Source of the DNA: Pisaster brevispinus
Lineage: Eukaryota > Echinodermata > Asteroidea > Forcipulatida > Asteriidae
Direction: 5' to 3'
Assembly (NCBI GenBank): GCA_023634235.1
Contig: JAMKCF010000015.1
Location: forward strand, 11,628,087-11,692,086
Length of the DNA stretch: 64,000 nt
Under the pieces are notes generated by a model that did not search any database, was not told the origin of the DNA, and was given only the letters and a program-made list of their open reading frames with translations. Numbering within the stretch: position 1 is the stretch's first letter; every line of letters begins with the position of its first letter. This document shows positions 28,838 to 44,942 of the stretch, in pieces. A program made the position numbers and the translations under genes.

Positions 28838-29684
28838 GAAACTCGTTTCTACTAAACAAAACGGCTCTTTTCAGAGCCACCACTTCTTTAAAGAGATTTT
28901 GTAATCATGCCCTGTGTTATCGTTCTCCGTTTTATTTCCTTCAAACTTACAAAAATTGATTTTAACTAGATCCCCTTATTACATAAGTTAGCTTCCTCAA
29001 CAAGTATAACAGAAAACATGTTTCCAATGTTGAATGTGGCCCCTTTCTGGCATGACTTCAATAGCCTGCTCTATAATTGCAGATTCACAGATTATAACTG
29101 TAAACTGTTACATTACATCGTTTTTTTTTCTCTTTTTTCTTCTCTTCTTTTCTTTTCAGTGGGTGACTATCACCCCACGCACTCACTAGCTCGCCCGCTC
29201 GTCCATTATTTTATTCACTTCCATTCATTGTCTGTTAAAAATTGATACATTTTTGTATCCACCCATTTCTTTGGGATTGGCGCTCTATGTTTTTGTGCAT
29301 ATTTCTTCTTCTTGGGAAATAATCGGTACACTAAAATTAGTATGAATGTAATTTGGTTGGTTTGAACTGGACCAAAGTGAGGTTCTATTTCGTTTATATT
29401 AAAAGTAATAGTAACTGTTTGTTTTCAATGGTTGCCTGCCCAATTCAAACACCCATTTCGGGAAGGGGAAGTTTTGGACCCCCCCCCCCCCATACTGGTT
29501 GTACAATATTAGAAAATCACCAGACCGCTTCACTGCCCACAGGGTGAGGCGCGAATTGTAACAATGGCCACTGGACACCGGATCCTCCAGGCGCAGTATA
29601 AAGCTAAACGTTCTCCGTTGTACGGGCCATCAGTCTGATTTTGTCTATCAATTCAGTACGCTTCAAATAAACACTCTAGTCACC

Positions 29685-30053
29685 ATGCCTCCTAAAGCAA
29701 GTGGAAAGGGACAGAAGAAAGCCGGTAACACCAAGGGTCCACTCCGGACAGACAAGAAGAGGCGACGTCGCCGCAAGGAGAGCTACGGAATTTACATCTA
29801 CAAGGTCATGAAGCAGGTCCATCCCGACACGGGAATTTCGAGCAAGGCGATGTCCATCATGAACAGCTTCGTAAACGATATCTTCGAGCGCATTGCCGCC
29901 GAGTCTTCTCGATTGGCACACTACAACAAGAAATCAACCATCACCAGCCGAGAGGTCCAGACTGCAGTTCGACTCCTTCTCCCCGGTGAGCTGGCCAAGC
30001 ACGCTGTCAGTGAGGGCACCAAGGCGGTCACCAAGTACACAACTTCAAAATAA
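29685..30053 (+). CDS. H2B: Histone H2B (R5)
   Basis: First intact H2B of the window: 122 residues, intronless. It dimerises with H2A in the nucleosome. The tail [17 protein letters not shown] leads into the basic stretch [11 protein letters not shown] (minor-groove contact), followed by the canonical fold [19 protein letters not shown], the alpha-2 helix around [13 protein letters not shown], and the C-terminal helix [22 protein letters not shown] with the conserved ubiquitination lysine. There are no SPTR repeats, so it is not the sperm type. TATA box about 88 bp upstream. Stem-loop 30083-30098, followed by AACACA and AAACAGAGA (class B). Confidence 0.97.
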   Translation: MPPKASGKGQKKAGNTKGPLRTDKKRRRRRKESYGIYIYKVMKQVHPDTGISSKAMSIMNSFVNDIFERIAAESSRLAHYNKKSTITSREVQTAVRLLLPGELAKHAVSEGTKAVTKYTTSK

Positions 30054-30808
30054 GCTGGCCCGAGGTCATGCATAATCCAAACGGCTCTTTTCAGAGCCAA
30101 CACATTTCCCAAACAGAGATTTAAACATGCGTGTCGTATTGACTTCCTCCGCCATCCCCCCACCATCCCTCCACAGTTTTTATCACATAAAATAACATAA
30201 CATGATTTTATTACAAGAACATTATTTCATGGTGTTACAAGAACCTTAATTTATTAAGATATAACCTTAATTTATGATGAGTAGGTCCTTCCTGCCGTTT
30301 CTTTCCGCTTTTAAAGTTTATAATTTCATATAAAGAAGAAGTTAATTATTCGAGTCCAAATCATCTTGAACAATGTTTTAATAAGCTAGTTTATCATTTT
30401 TTTGGCGTTTATAGGCACATGCATTGCTCATTTTAAACTTCTGTTCTTTTTTGGTATTTCCTTCTCTGATTATAGGCAGTTCAAAGGCCACGCTCGGCTT
30501 TCATAAGTTTCTGGATGCAACTGTGACATCGAGTTAAGTGAGGGTCAACACATCCAACTTGAAGGCGTACATACATTTTGGGTAGGTTGCACTTTACCTT
30601 TCCTTTTTTTTTTGGGGGGGGGGGCCGCTGGTTGTCTTGATGCCATACTCCACTTCAACATCACGACAACATTAATTTACACAATTTAAACAAAGAGAAA
30701 CAAATTTAATCTAAATATATACACAAACAAACACACACCAAAAAAACAACAACATGACGTTTGTTTGCCACTTGGGTCATTGATGTTTTTGCTGTTGTTG
30801 TTGTTGTT

Positions 30809-30847
<39 letters not shown>

Positions 30848-31103
30848 CTTCTCCTTCTTTTCCGTGGGTGGGAACCACAGTAATTATCCCTCAATCGACC
30901 AGCGTGCTGCCGCTGGTCGGCCCCGCCGAGGAGAATGCTCCGCTGACCCCGGACCCCCGGGCGCGTCCATGCGAGGAGAAACCTGATTGGTGCATTCAGG
31001 ATCCCCCAGAACGCCATAAGTACCCTCCTGACAGTCCACGGTGTCATTCCCAAGAACTACAACGCTAAGCGTGTCTTTCAGTTTCTTGCTAAGTAAGTAA
31101 TAA

Positions 31104-31487
<384 letters not shown>

Positions 31488-32435
31488 ATTCATATCTTGC
31501 TGGACTACTAAACCAAACGGCTCTTACGGAGCCACCACATTAATCCAAAGAGAGATTCTAAACTTGATTGCATTTGTAAGGCCCCGAAGTTAAATTAGAA
31601 ATGATTCCTTATGATTCCTTATGATTCCTTTCTTTGGTTTCTTCACATGACTTTCTTTTCCATCCAGCTTTTCTTTTTAAAACATAAACAAGCGGGTTTA
31701 TCACTTCATTAAAAATAGTCCTACAGAGAACAGAAAAACATTAAATTTTGTTGCTACTCGTTAAAAAACACCAAAAAACCAAGGTGAAAACAACGTCTGC
31801 GAAATATTAACGAACGAAATTGCTTAGCACACCCAACCCCATGCAACAACAAGGTGAAAAATATAATCTGGAGAGAGGCTCTATCCTCTTTTTATGTCTC
31901 GATCCATTAATCTTTGTATTTCCGCCTTTCTTTCCTAAATCCCGCTGTTTTGTTTTATTCAGTATTTTCCCCCTTCTCTAATTCCGCGAACCGCCCGTAG
32001 CGTGTGTGTGTGTACACACAGTACATCACACACATGTTGTTTCTATGTACAATTTTTATGCGTAATGAGCATCCCACAGCGAGTACTGTGTTGTGTTTTG
32101 CGCGTTTGCAATGTCCATTGTCTTAACGCGCGCGAAAACAAAAATAGACACGCGCGACAAACACTTCCCACCCAGGCAACACTGTACAACGTCAACATAA
32201 ACTCAGAATTCACATGTACTTGCGTATAGCATGCGTTAACACTTGGTTGTATTGCAGTTTTCGTGCAAGCGCTTGCTTTGTGTACAATCAGAGTTGCGGT
32301 ATATTTTGCACCCCCAATGTTTCCCGTGTGTGGCGAGTTGGCAAAAAGTAACAGCGCCCTCTTGTGGCACCATGGCATCTCGTGTGACTCGTGTCATTGC
32401 GGAGGCTGCATTATTCTTGGGAAAACTTTGTGAGT

Positions 32436-32622
32436 ATCGCTTCTCGGCCTTTTGGCTAAGATCATGTGTAGTATCTGTTCTTTTCAGAATAATATCTGAA
32501 ATGCTGCTCATCGAGCAGCAAGTATATTAATCTGATTTTTGGATGATCGGCCATGGAAGAGGGGCTTGCCCCGTCCTGGCCACGGGTTGGCCCGGTTTTG
32601 CACTACTGCCGGGATCGGCCCA
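32436..32622 (+). ncRNA. U2: U2 spliceosomal snRNA (R5)
   Basis: 187 nt, identical in all key elements to R4: GTAGTA, GATC, Sm site. Confidence 0.95.
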
Positions 32623-32763
32623 CACTCCCCTCTTGGGGAAATCAATAAAAAAAAAGTCAGGTTTGATTTTCAACTTTTGTTTTGCTGAGATTGTCTTGAG
32701 TTTGTTTTGTTTGTCAACAAATCATGGATGGATTCGACGCCCACGTCCGCAACGCTTGCCTAA

Positions 32764-33165
<402 letters not shown>

Positions 33166-33984
33166 GCAGTAACCCTGCTAAGAATCCCACATTGAAAACA
33201 ACGGCTCTTTTCAGAGCCACCACAAGTTCAAAAAAGAGATAAACAACTTGTCTATTCGTTTCCTACACTCCTATCTTCCTTTTGTTGTCCTATATTTCTG
33301 TTTAAATTACGTTTAAATACAAAGTACATAAAGTCTAAAACACTATTGGGGCACTCACTGTCCATAAGTAACATCGTTTAAACAAAATTAAAACCACCGA
33401 CACCCACCATTCTTAATGTTAGACGTCATGGCGATACTCCCGAAACTGTTTCTTGTTATGGCAAAGGAAACTCAACCGTCCGTGGGGGTGTCTTTTCCCT
33501 TTTCCAAAATGGAGGTGGAATTCTATTGATACTGTTTTTATAAGTTGTTTGTTGGTCCCCCACGTAATGTTTGGGGTATTATTCAATGAAGTTGTTTGAG
33601 GGTTGAAATCTGTTTACAAGTCCTTTCTTGCGCTTTTAATTTGTGTTTGTTTTGTTTTTGTTGTATTTTTCCCTCCCCTCTTTTCTTTTCGTCTTCAACA
33701 AATTACTTCTCAGACAATAATGAGCTGCCAACCGTATTCCGTTAAGCATAATTATTTTCTACGATTACTTAGTTTTTCCTATGCTTAAGCAGCTACCTCC
33801 ATTGTGTCAGCTTTGGCCCCGATGATGACCACTCAAGCGGTTCTGGCGGGATTTGCCCTGAATGGCCATGAGCAAATCCAATTGCGTCCCCGCCTTTGTC
33901 AGGGGCGATCCTTCAACGGGCATCCCAATCCTTTAAGAGGAGCTGCTATGCTGGCGACTTGGACCACAACTTTGAAAACAGTAA

Positions 33985-34404
<420 letters not shown>

Positions 34405-35251
34405 GAAACTCGTTTCTACTAAACAAAACGGCTCTTTTCAGAGCCACCACTTCTTTAAAGAGATTTTGTAATCATGCCCTGTGTTATCGTTCTCCGTTTT
34501 ATTTCCTTCAAACTTACAAAAATTGATTTTAACTAGATCCCCTTATTACATAAGTTAGCTTCCTCAACAAGTATAACAGAAAACATGTTTCCAATGTTGA
34601 ATGTGGCCCCTTTCTGGCATGACTTCAATAGCCTGCTCTATAATTGCAGATTCACAGATTATAACTGTAAACTGTTACATTACATCGTTTTTTTTTCTCT
34701 TTTTTCTTCTCTTCTTTTCTTTTCAGTGGGTGACTATCACCCCACGCACTCACTAGCTCGCCCGCTCGTCCATTATTTTATTCACTTCCATTCATTGTCT
34801 GTTAAAAATTGATACATTTTTGTATCCACCCATTTCTTTGGGATTGGCGCTCTATGTTTTTGTGCATATTTCTTCTTCTTGGGAAATAATCGGTACACTA
34901 AAATTAGTATGAATGTAATTTGGTTGGTTTGAACTGGACCAAAGTGAGGTTCTATTTCGTTTATATTAAAAGTAATAGTAACTGTTTGTTTTCAATGGTT
35001 GCCTGCCCAATTCAAACACCCATTTCGGGAAGGGGAAGTTTTGGACCCCCCCCCCCCCATACTGGTTGTACAATATTAGAAAATCACCAGACCGCTTCAC
35101 TGCCCACAGGGTGAGGCGCGAATTGTAACAATGGCCACTGGACACCGGATCCTCCAGGCGCAGTATAAAGCTAAACGTTCTCCGTTGTACGGGCCATCAG
35201 TCTGATTTTGTCTATCAATTCAGTACGCTTCAAATAAACACTCTAGTCACC

Positions 35252-35620
35252 ATGCCTCCTAAAGCAAGTGGAAAGGGACAGAAGAAAGCCGGTAACACCA
35301 AGGGTCCACTCCGGACAGACAAGAAGAGGCGACGTCGCCGCAAGGAGAGCTACGGAATTTACATCTACAAGGTCATGAAGCAGGTCCATCCCGACACGGG
35401 AATTTCGAGCAAGGCGATGTCCATCATGAACAGCTTCGTAAACGATATCTTCGAGCGCATTGCCGCCGAGTCTTCTCGATTGGCACACTACAACAAGAAA
35501 TCAACCATCACCAGCCGAGAGGTCCAGACTGCAGTTCGACTCCTTCTCCCCGGTGAGCTGGCCAAGCACGCTGTCAGTGAGGGCACCAAGGCGGTCACCA
35601 AGTACACAACTTCAAAATAA
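35252..35620 (+). CDS. H2B: Histone H2B (R6)
   Basis: Intact 122 residues, identical to R5. Stem-loop 35650-35665. Confidence 0.97.
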   Translation: MPPKASGKGQKKAGNTKGPLRTDKKRRRRRKESYGIYIYKVMKQVHPDTGISSKAMSIMNSFVNDIFERIAAESSRLAHYNKKSTITSREVQTAVRLLLPGELAKHAVSEGTKAVTKYTTSK

Positions 35621-36376
35621 GCTGGCCCGAGGTCATGCATAATCCAAACGGCTCTTTTCAGAGCCAACACATTTCCCAAACAGAGATTTAAACATGCGTG
35701 TCGTATTGACTTCCTCCGCCATCCCCCCACCATCCCTCCACAGTTTTTATCACATAAAATAACATAACATGATTTTATTACAAGAACATTATTTCATGGT
35801 GTTACAAGAACCTTAATTTATTAAGATATAACCTTAATTTATGATGAGTAGGTCCTTCCTGCCGTTTCTTTCCGCTTTTAAAGTTTATAATTTCATATAA
35901 AGAAGAAGTTAATTATTCGAGTCCAAATCATCTTGAACAATGTTTTAATAAGCTAGTTTATCATTTTTTTGGCGTTTATAGGCACATGCATTGCTCATTT
36001 TAAACTTCTGTTCTTTTTTGGTATTTCCTTCTCTGATTATAGGCAGTTCAAAGGCCACGCCTCGGCTTTCATAAGTTTCTGGATGCAACTGTGACATCGA
36101 GTTAAGTGAGGGTCAACACATCCAACTTGAAGGCGTACATACATTTTGGGTAGGTTGCACTTTACCTTTCCTTTTTTTTTTTGGGGGGGGGGGCCGCTGG
36201 TTGTCTTGATGCCATACTCCACTTCAACATCACGACAACATTAATTTACACAATTTAAACAAAGAGAAACAAATTTATCTAAATATATACACAAACAAAC
36301 ACACACCAAAAAAACAACAACATGACGTTTGTTTGCCACTTGGGTCATTGATGTTTTTGCTGTTGTTGTTGTTGTT

Positions 36377-36415
<39 letters not shown>

Positions 36416-36672
36416 CTTCTCCTTCTTTTCCGTGGGTGGGAACCACAGTAATTATCCCTCAATCGACCAGCGTGCTGCCGCTGGTCGGCCCCGCCGAGGA
36501 GAATGCTCCGCTGACCCCGGACCCCCGGGCGCGTCCATGCGAGGAGAAACCTGAATTGGTGCATTCAGGATCCCCCAGAACGCCATAAGTACCCTCCTGA
36601 CAGTCCACGGTGTCATTCCCAAGAACTACAACGCTAAGCGTGTCTTTCAGTTTCTTGCTAAGTAAGTAATAA

Positions 36673-37056
<384 letters not shown>

Positions 37057-38005
37057 ATTCATATCTTGCTGGACTACTAAACCAAACGGCTCTTACGGAG
37101 CCACCACATTAATCCAAAGAGAGATTCTAAACTTGATTGCATTTGTAAGGCCCCGAAGTTAAATTAGAAATGATTCCTTATGATTCCTTATGATTCCTTT
37201 CTTTGGTTTCTTCACATGACTTTCTTTTCCATCCAGCTTTTCTTTTTAAAACATAAACAAGCGGGTTTATCACTTCATTAAAAATAGTCCTACAGAGAAC
37301 AGAAAAACATTAAATTTTGTTGCTACTCGTTAAAAAACACCAAAAAACCAAGGTGAAAACAACGTCTGCGAAATATTAACGAACGAAATTGCTTAGCACA
37401 CCCAACCCCCATGCAACAACAAGGTGAAAAATATAATCTGGAGAGAGGCTCTATCCTCTTTTTATGTCTCGATCCATTAATCTTTGTATTTCCGCCTTTC
37501 TTTCCTAAATCCCGCTGTTTTGTTTTATTCAGTATTTTCCCCCTTCTCTAATTCCGCAAACCGCCCGTAGCGTGTGTGTGTGTACACACAGTACATCACA
37601 CACATGTTGTTTCTATGTACAATTTTTATGCGTAATGAGCATCCCACAGCGAGTACTGTGTTGTGTTTTGCGCGTTTGCAATGTCCATTGTCTTAACGCG
37701 CGCGAAAACAAAAATAGACACGCGCGACAAACACTTCCCACCCAGGCAACACTGTACAACGTCAACATAAACTCAGAATTCACATGTACTTGCGTATAGC
37801 ATGCGTTAACACTTGGTTGTATTGCAGTTTTCGTGCAAGCGCTTGCTTTGTGTACAATCAGAGTTGCGGTATATTTTGCACCCCCAATGTTTCCCGTGTG
37901 TGGCGAGTTGGCAAAAAGTAACAGCGCCCTCTTGTGGCACCATGGCATCTCGTGTGACTCGTGTCATTGCGGAGGCTGCATTATTCTTGGGAAAACTTTG
38001 TGAGT

Positions 38006-38814
<809 letters not shown>

Positions 38815-39561
38815 TAAACAACTTGTCTATTCGTTTCCTACACTCCTATCTTCCTTTTGTTGTCCTATATTTCTGTTTAAATTACGTTTAAATACAAAGT
38901 ACATAAAGTCTAAAACACTATTGGGGCACTCACTGTCCATAAGTAACATCGTTTTAAACAAAAATTAAAACCACCGACACCCACCATTCTTAATGTTAGA
39001 CGTCATGGCGATACTCCCGAAACTGTTTCTTGTTATGGCAAAGGAAACTCAACCGTCCGTGGGGGTGTCTTTTCCCTTTTCCAAAATGGAGGTGGAATTC
39101 TATTGATACTGTTTTTATAAGTTGTTTGTTGGTCCCCCACGTAATGTTTGGGGTATTATTCAATGAAGTTGTTTGAGGGTTGAAATCTGTTTACAAGTCC
39201 TTTCTTGCGCTTTTAATTTGTGTTTGTTTGGTTTTGTTGTATTTTTCCCTCCCCTCTTTTCTTTTCGTCTTCAACAAATTACTTCTCAGACAATAATGAG
39301 CTGCCAACCGTATTCCGTTAAGCATAATTATTTTCTACGATTACTTAGTTTTTCCTATGCTTAAGCAGCCTACCTCCATTGTGTCAGCTTTGGCCCCGAT
39401 GATGACCACTCAAGCGGTTCTGGCGGGATTTGCCCTGAATGGCCATGAGCAAATCCAATTGCGTCCCCGCCTTTGTCAGGGGCGATCCTTCAACGGGCAT
39501 CCCAATCCTTTAAGAGGAGCTGCTATGCTGGCGACTTGGACCACAACTTTGAAAACAGTAA

Positions 39562-39981
<420 letters not shown>

Positions 39982-40831
39982 GAAACTCGTTTCTACTAAA
40001 CAAAAACGGCTCTTTTCAGAGCCACCACTTCTTTAAAGAGATTTTGTAATCATGCCCTGTGTTATCGTTCTCCGTTTTATTTCCTTACAAACTTACAAAA
40101 ATTGATTTTAACTAGATCCCCTTATTACATAAGTTAGCTTCCTCAACAAGTATAACAGAAAACATGTTTCCAATGTTGAATGTGGCCCCTTTCTGGCATG
40201 ACTTCAATAGCCTGCTCTATAATTGCAGATTCACAGATTATAACTGTAAACTGTTACATTACATCGTTTTTTTTTCTCTTTTTTCTTCTCTTCTTTTCTT
40301 TTCAGTGGGTGACTATCACCCCACGCACTCACTAGCTCGCCCGCTCGTCCATTATTTTATTTCACTTCCATTCATTGTCTGTTAAAAATTGATACATTTT
40401 TTGTATCCACCCATTTCTTTGGGATTGGCGCTCTATGTTTTTGTGCATATTTCTTCTTCTTGGGAAATAATCGGTACACTAAAATTAGTATGAATGTAAT
40501 TTGGTTGGTTTGAACTGGACCAAAGTGAGGTTCTATTTCGTTATATTAAAAGTAATAGTAACTGTTTGTTTTCATGGTTGCCTGCCCAATTCAAACACCC
40601 ATTTCGGGAAGGGGAAGTTTTGGACCCCCCCCCCCCATACTGGTTGTACAATATTAGAAAACTCACCAGACCCGCTTCACTGCCCACAGGGTGAGGCGCG
40701 AATTGTAACAATGGCCACTGGACACCGGATCCTCCAGGCGCAGTATAAAGCTAAACGTTCTCCGTTGTACGGGCCATCAGTCTGATTTTGTCTATCAATT
40801 CAGTACGCTTCAAATAAACACTCTAGTCACC

Positions 40832-41200
40832 ATGCCTCCTAAAGCAAGTGGAAAGGGACAGAAGAAAGCCGGTAACACCAAGGGTCCACTCCGGACAGAC
40901 AAGAAGAGGCGACGTCGCCGCAAGGAGAGCTACGGAATTTACATCTACAAGGTCATGAAGCAGGTCCATCCCGACACGGAAATTTCGAGCAAGGCGATGT
41001 CCATCATGAACAGCTTCGTAAACGATATCTTCGAGCGCATTGCCGCCGAGTCTTCTCGATTGGCACACTACAACAAGAAATCAACCATCACCAGCCGAGA
41101 GGTCCAGACTGCAGTTCGACTCCTTCTCCCCGGTGAGCTGGCCAAGCACGCTGTCAGTGAGGGCACCAAGGCGGTCACCAAGTACACAACTTCAAAATAA
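40832..41200 (+). CDS. H2B: Histone H2B with Gly to Glu change (R7)
   Basis: Open over 122 residues. HPDTGIS reads HPDTEIS from a single G to A change. This Gly, in the loop after the first helix, is conserved in other copies. Stem-loop 41230-41245. Confidence 0.9.
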   Translation: MPPKASGKGQKKAGNTKGPLRTDKKRRRRRKESYGIYIYKVMKQVHPDTEISSKAMSIMNSFVNDIFERIAAESSRLAHYNKKSTITSREVQTAVRLLLPGELAKHAVSEGTKAVTKYTTSK

Positions 41201-41954
41201 GCTGGCCCGAGGTCATGCATAATCCAAACGGCTCTTTTCAGAGCCAACACATTTCCCAAACAGAGATTTAAACATGCGTGTCGTATTGACTTCCTCCGCC
41301 ATCCCCCCACCATCCCTCCACAGTTTTTATCACATAAAATAACATACATGATTTTATTACAAGACATTATTTCATGGTGTTACAAGAACCTTAATTTATT
41401 AAGATATAACCTTAATTTATGATGAGTAGGTCCTTCCTGCCGTTTCTTTCCGCTTTTAAAGTTTATAATTTCATATAAAGAAGAAGTTAATTATTCGAGT
41501 CCAAATCATCTTGAACAATGTTTTAATAAGCTAGTTTATCATTTTTTTGGCGTTTATAGGCACATGCATTGCTCATTTTAAACTTCTGTTCATTTTTGGT
41601 ATTTCCTTCTCTGATTATAGGCAGTTCAAAGGCCACGCTCGGCTTTCATAAGTTTCTGGATGCAACTGTGACATCGAGTTAAGTGAGGGTCAACACATCC
41701 AACTTGAAGGCGTACATACATTTTGGGTAGGTTGCACTTTACCTTTCCTTTTTTTTTTTGGGGGGGGGGCCGCTGGTTGTCTTGATGCCATACTCCACTT
41801 CAACATCACGACAACATTAATTTACACAATTTAAACAAAGAGAAACAAATTTAATCTAAATATATACACAAACAAACACACACCAAAAAAAACAACAACA
41901 TGACGTTTGTTTGCCACTTGGGTCATTGATGTTTTTGCTGTTGTTGTTGTTGTT

Positions 41955-41993
<39 letters not shown>

Positions 41994-42255
41994 CTTCTCC
42001 TTCTTTTTCCGTGGGTGGGAACCACAGTAATTATCCCTCAATCGACCAGCGTGCTGCCGCTGGTCGGCCCCGCCGAGGAGAATGCTCCGCTGACCCCGGA
42101 CCCCCGGCGCGTCCATGCGAGGAGAAACCTGATTGGTGCATTCAGGATCCCCCAGAACGCCATAAGTACCCTCCTGACAGTCCACGGTGTCATTCCCAAG
42201 AACTACAACGCTAAGCGTGTCTTTCAGTTTCTTGCTAAGTAAGTAATAAACAGTC

Positions 42256-42633
<378 letters not shown>

Positions 42634-43581
42634 ATTCATATCTTGCTGGACTACTAAACCAAACGGCTCTTACGGAGCCACCACATTAATCCAAAGAGAG
42701 ATTCTAAACTTGATTGCATTTGTAAAGGCCCCGAAGTTAAATTAGAATGATTCCTTATGATTCCTTATGATTCCTTTCTTTTTGGTTTCTTCACATGACT
42801 TTCTTTTCCATCCAGCTTTTCTTTTTAAAACATAAACAAGCGGGTTTATCACTTCATTAAAAATAGTCCTACAGAGAACAGAAAAACATTAAATTTTGTT
42901 GGCTACTCGTTAAAAAACACCAAAAAACCAAGGTGAAAACAACGTCTGCGAAATATTAACGAACGAAATTGCTTAGCACACCCAACCCCATGCAACAACA
43001 AGGTGAAAAATATAATCTGGAGAGAGGCTCTATCCTCTTTTTATGTCTCGATCCATTAATCTTTGTATTTCCGCCTTTCTTTCCTAAAATCCCGCTGTTT
43101 TGTTTTATTCAGTATTTTCCCCCTTCTCTAATTCCGCGAACCGCCGTAGCGTGTGTGTGTGTACACACAGTACATCACACACATGTTGTTTCTATGTACA
43201 ATTTTTATGCGTAATGAGCATCCCACAGCGAGTACTGTGTTGTGTTTTGCGCGTTTATGTCCATTGTCTTAACGCGCGCGAAAACAAAAATAGACACGCG
43301 CGACAAACACTTCCCACCCAGGCAACACTGTACAACGTCAACATAAACTCAGAATTCACATGTACTTGCGTATAGCATGCGTTAACACTTGGTTGTATTG
43401 CAGTTTTCGTGCAAGCGCTTGCTTTGTGTACAATCAGAGTTGCGGTATATTTTGCACCCCCAATGTTTCCCGTGTGTGGCGAGTTGGCAAAAAGTAACAG
43501 CGCCCTCTTGTGGCACCATGGCATCTCGTGTGACTCGTGTCATTGCGGAGGCTGCATTATTCTTGGGAAAACTTTGTGAGT

Positions 43582-43630
43582 ATCGCTTCTCGGCCTTTTG
43601 GCTAAGATCATGTGTAGTATCTGTTCTTTT
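43582..43630 (+). ncRNA. U2: U2 snRNA 5' fragment (R7), interrupted by retrotransposon
   Basis: First 49 nt of a normal U2, including GTAGTA, ending in the duplicated target GTATCTGTTCTTTT (43617-43630). It continues at 48542 after the insertion. The gene cannot make a normal U2. Confidence 0.93.
43617..43630. repeat. Target-site duplication, left copy
   Basis: GTATCTGTTCTTTT, repeated at 48542-48555 right of the element. Up to five of its last bases (CTTTT) also match the U2 piece that follows, so the exact boundary is ambiguous. Confidence 0.85.
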
Positions 43631-43654
43631 GGCTAAGATCATGTGTAGTATCTG
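43631..43654 (+). other. Extra copy of U2 nt 19-42 at the retrotransposon 5' junction
   Basis: 24 bases identical to U2 nt 19-42 (43600-43623), beginning GGCTAAGATC and ending GTATCTG, lie between the left target copy and the element proper. They look like U2 sequence carried on the element's RNA. See findings. Confidence 0.85.
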
Positions 43655-43720
43655 CTCCGGGTTTTTCTGACTCCGGGGCTTGGTTTCTTCTTTACGTTCG
43701 GTCTGTGTGACCTTTTTAGA

Positions 43721-44839
43721 ATGGCTTCCTTAAGCCGAGAGTTTAGTCTAAATATAGTTCTTGAGGAGAAGGCCGACCCCGATGGGGTTTTTAAGAAATT
43801 GGATGAGATTTATAAGAGGGATGAAGTGAAGTGTGTCCAGTCTGTGAACGACAAAACATGGTGCGTTACAGTTGTTAACGCACATGCTGCGGAGAAGCTA
43901 CAACGTGAGGATGTTGTTATCAACAAGAAGCGGGTAGCGGTAACACCAGCAGGCAGGAAGATTTCATTCGTGAACGTGTTTGGCGCTCCCCAGGAATTAA
44001 GCGATGCGGCGGTCACGTCCAAGTTGAGCTTTTTCGGAAGCATTCTCTCACATCGCCGGGGCCATTGGCAGAGCCATCCTGAGTGGGAAAATGGCGTCCG
44101 CCATTATAGGATGGAGTTGACGCACGCCATCCCATCGTTTGTAAAGATTGGCCAGTTCTCGCTCCACGTCAAGTACGACGGCCAGCTGAAGACGTGTCGG
44201 AAATGCAGTGGGCCAGGGCATATGGCAACGGACTGCCCTTACGACACCTGTTATAACTGTGGTCTTCCTGGTCACCGGGCCGCCCAATGCCCCAATCCTC
44301 CAAAATGTAAGATCTGCGGGGAACAACATGCTACACGGGACTGCCCGCAATCTTACAGGAACCAGACCAGGAAGACCCCAGCCACCATGTCCTTCCCCCC
44401 TTCTGAACCCCAGCAGAGTGCGGCCGATGGTTCAGATTCCGAGCGGGCGGAGGACGGCCCAACAACTTCAGCGGGGAAGGTTTTTCCTCAACTAACTGAT
44501 ACATCCGACGACGAGTCCACTAAGCTAAAGCCCAAGAGATCACGCACCAAGCCCGCCCGCAAAACCCCCACCAAGACCCAACCACAACCCGACCCAACCT
44601 ACAGAAAAGCAACCACCAGTACTGGACCGACCAAAGCCACCACCACCGACTCCACTCCAAAGGACTGGGCCGAGAGATCGGAGCGACCCTCCGGCGGAGT
44701 GTCCGGCAACGAGTCTGGAGGCTCCACCATTTCCATGGCCTCATGCAAGCGGGACAGGTCATCCTCCGGCCCGGCTGAGGACAGCGATTTCCAAGCGGTG
44801 AGGAGGAAGCGCCGGACAAAAAAGAAGCTGACGGAATGA
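43721..44839 (+). CDS. Retrotransposon ORF1 protein (nucleic-acid-binding, CCHC)
   Basis: 372 residues. The first ~155 residues are a mixed domain of the kind preceding zinc knuckles in Tx1/L1-like ORF1 proteins. Three CCHC knuckles follow: C159-C162-H167-C172, C177-C180-H185-C190 and C196-C199-H203-C208 (the third has one residue fewer before His). The remainder is low-complexity, rich in Ser, Thr, Pro, Lys and Arg, with a basic C terminus (RRKRRTKKK) that may serve nuclear entry or RNA binding. Likely coats the element's RNA to form the particle that carries ORF2 protein. It ends 103 bp before the chosen ORF2 start. Confidence 0.92.
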   Translation: MASLSREFSLNIVLEEKADPDGVFKKLDEIYKRDEVKCVQSVNDKTWCVTVVNAHAAEKLQREDVVINKKRVAVTPAGRKISFVNVFGAPQELSDAAVTSKLSFFGSILSHRRGHWQSHPEWENGVRHYRMELTHAIPSFVKIGQFSLHVKYDGQLKTCRKCSGPGHMATDCPYDTCYNCGLPGHRAAQCPNPPKCKICGEQHATRDCPQSYRNQTRKTPATMSFPPSEPQQSAADGSDSERAEDGPTTSAGKVFPQLTDTSDDESTKLKPKRSRTKPARKTPTKTQPQPDPTYRKATTSTGPTKATTTDSTPKDWAERSERPSGGVSGNESGGSTISMASCKRDRSSSGPAEDSDFQAVRRKRRTKKKLTE

Positions 44840-44942
44840 TCACTTGGAACAAGATGAACAATGAACACTTATGGTCTGTTTGTGCATTTTCCTATCAATG
44901 TTCATATTTCGTAATACTGCCATTCTTGTTATTGTTTTTACA

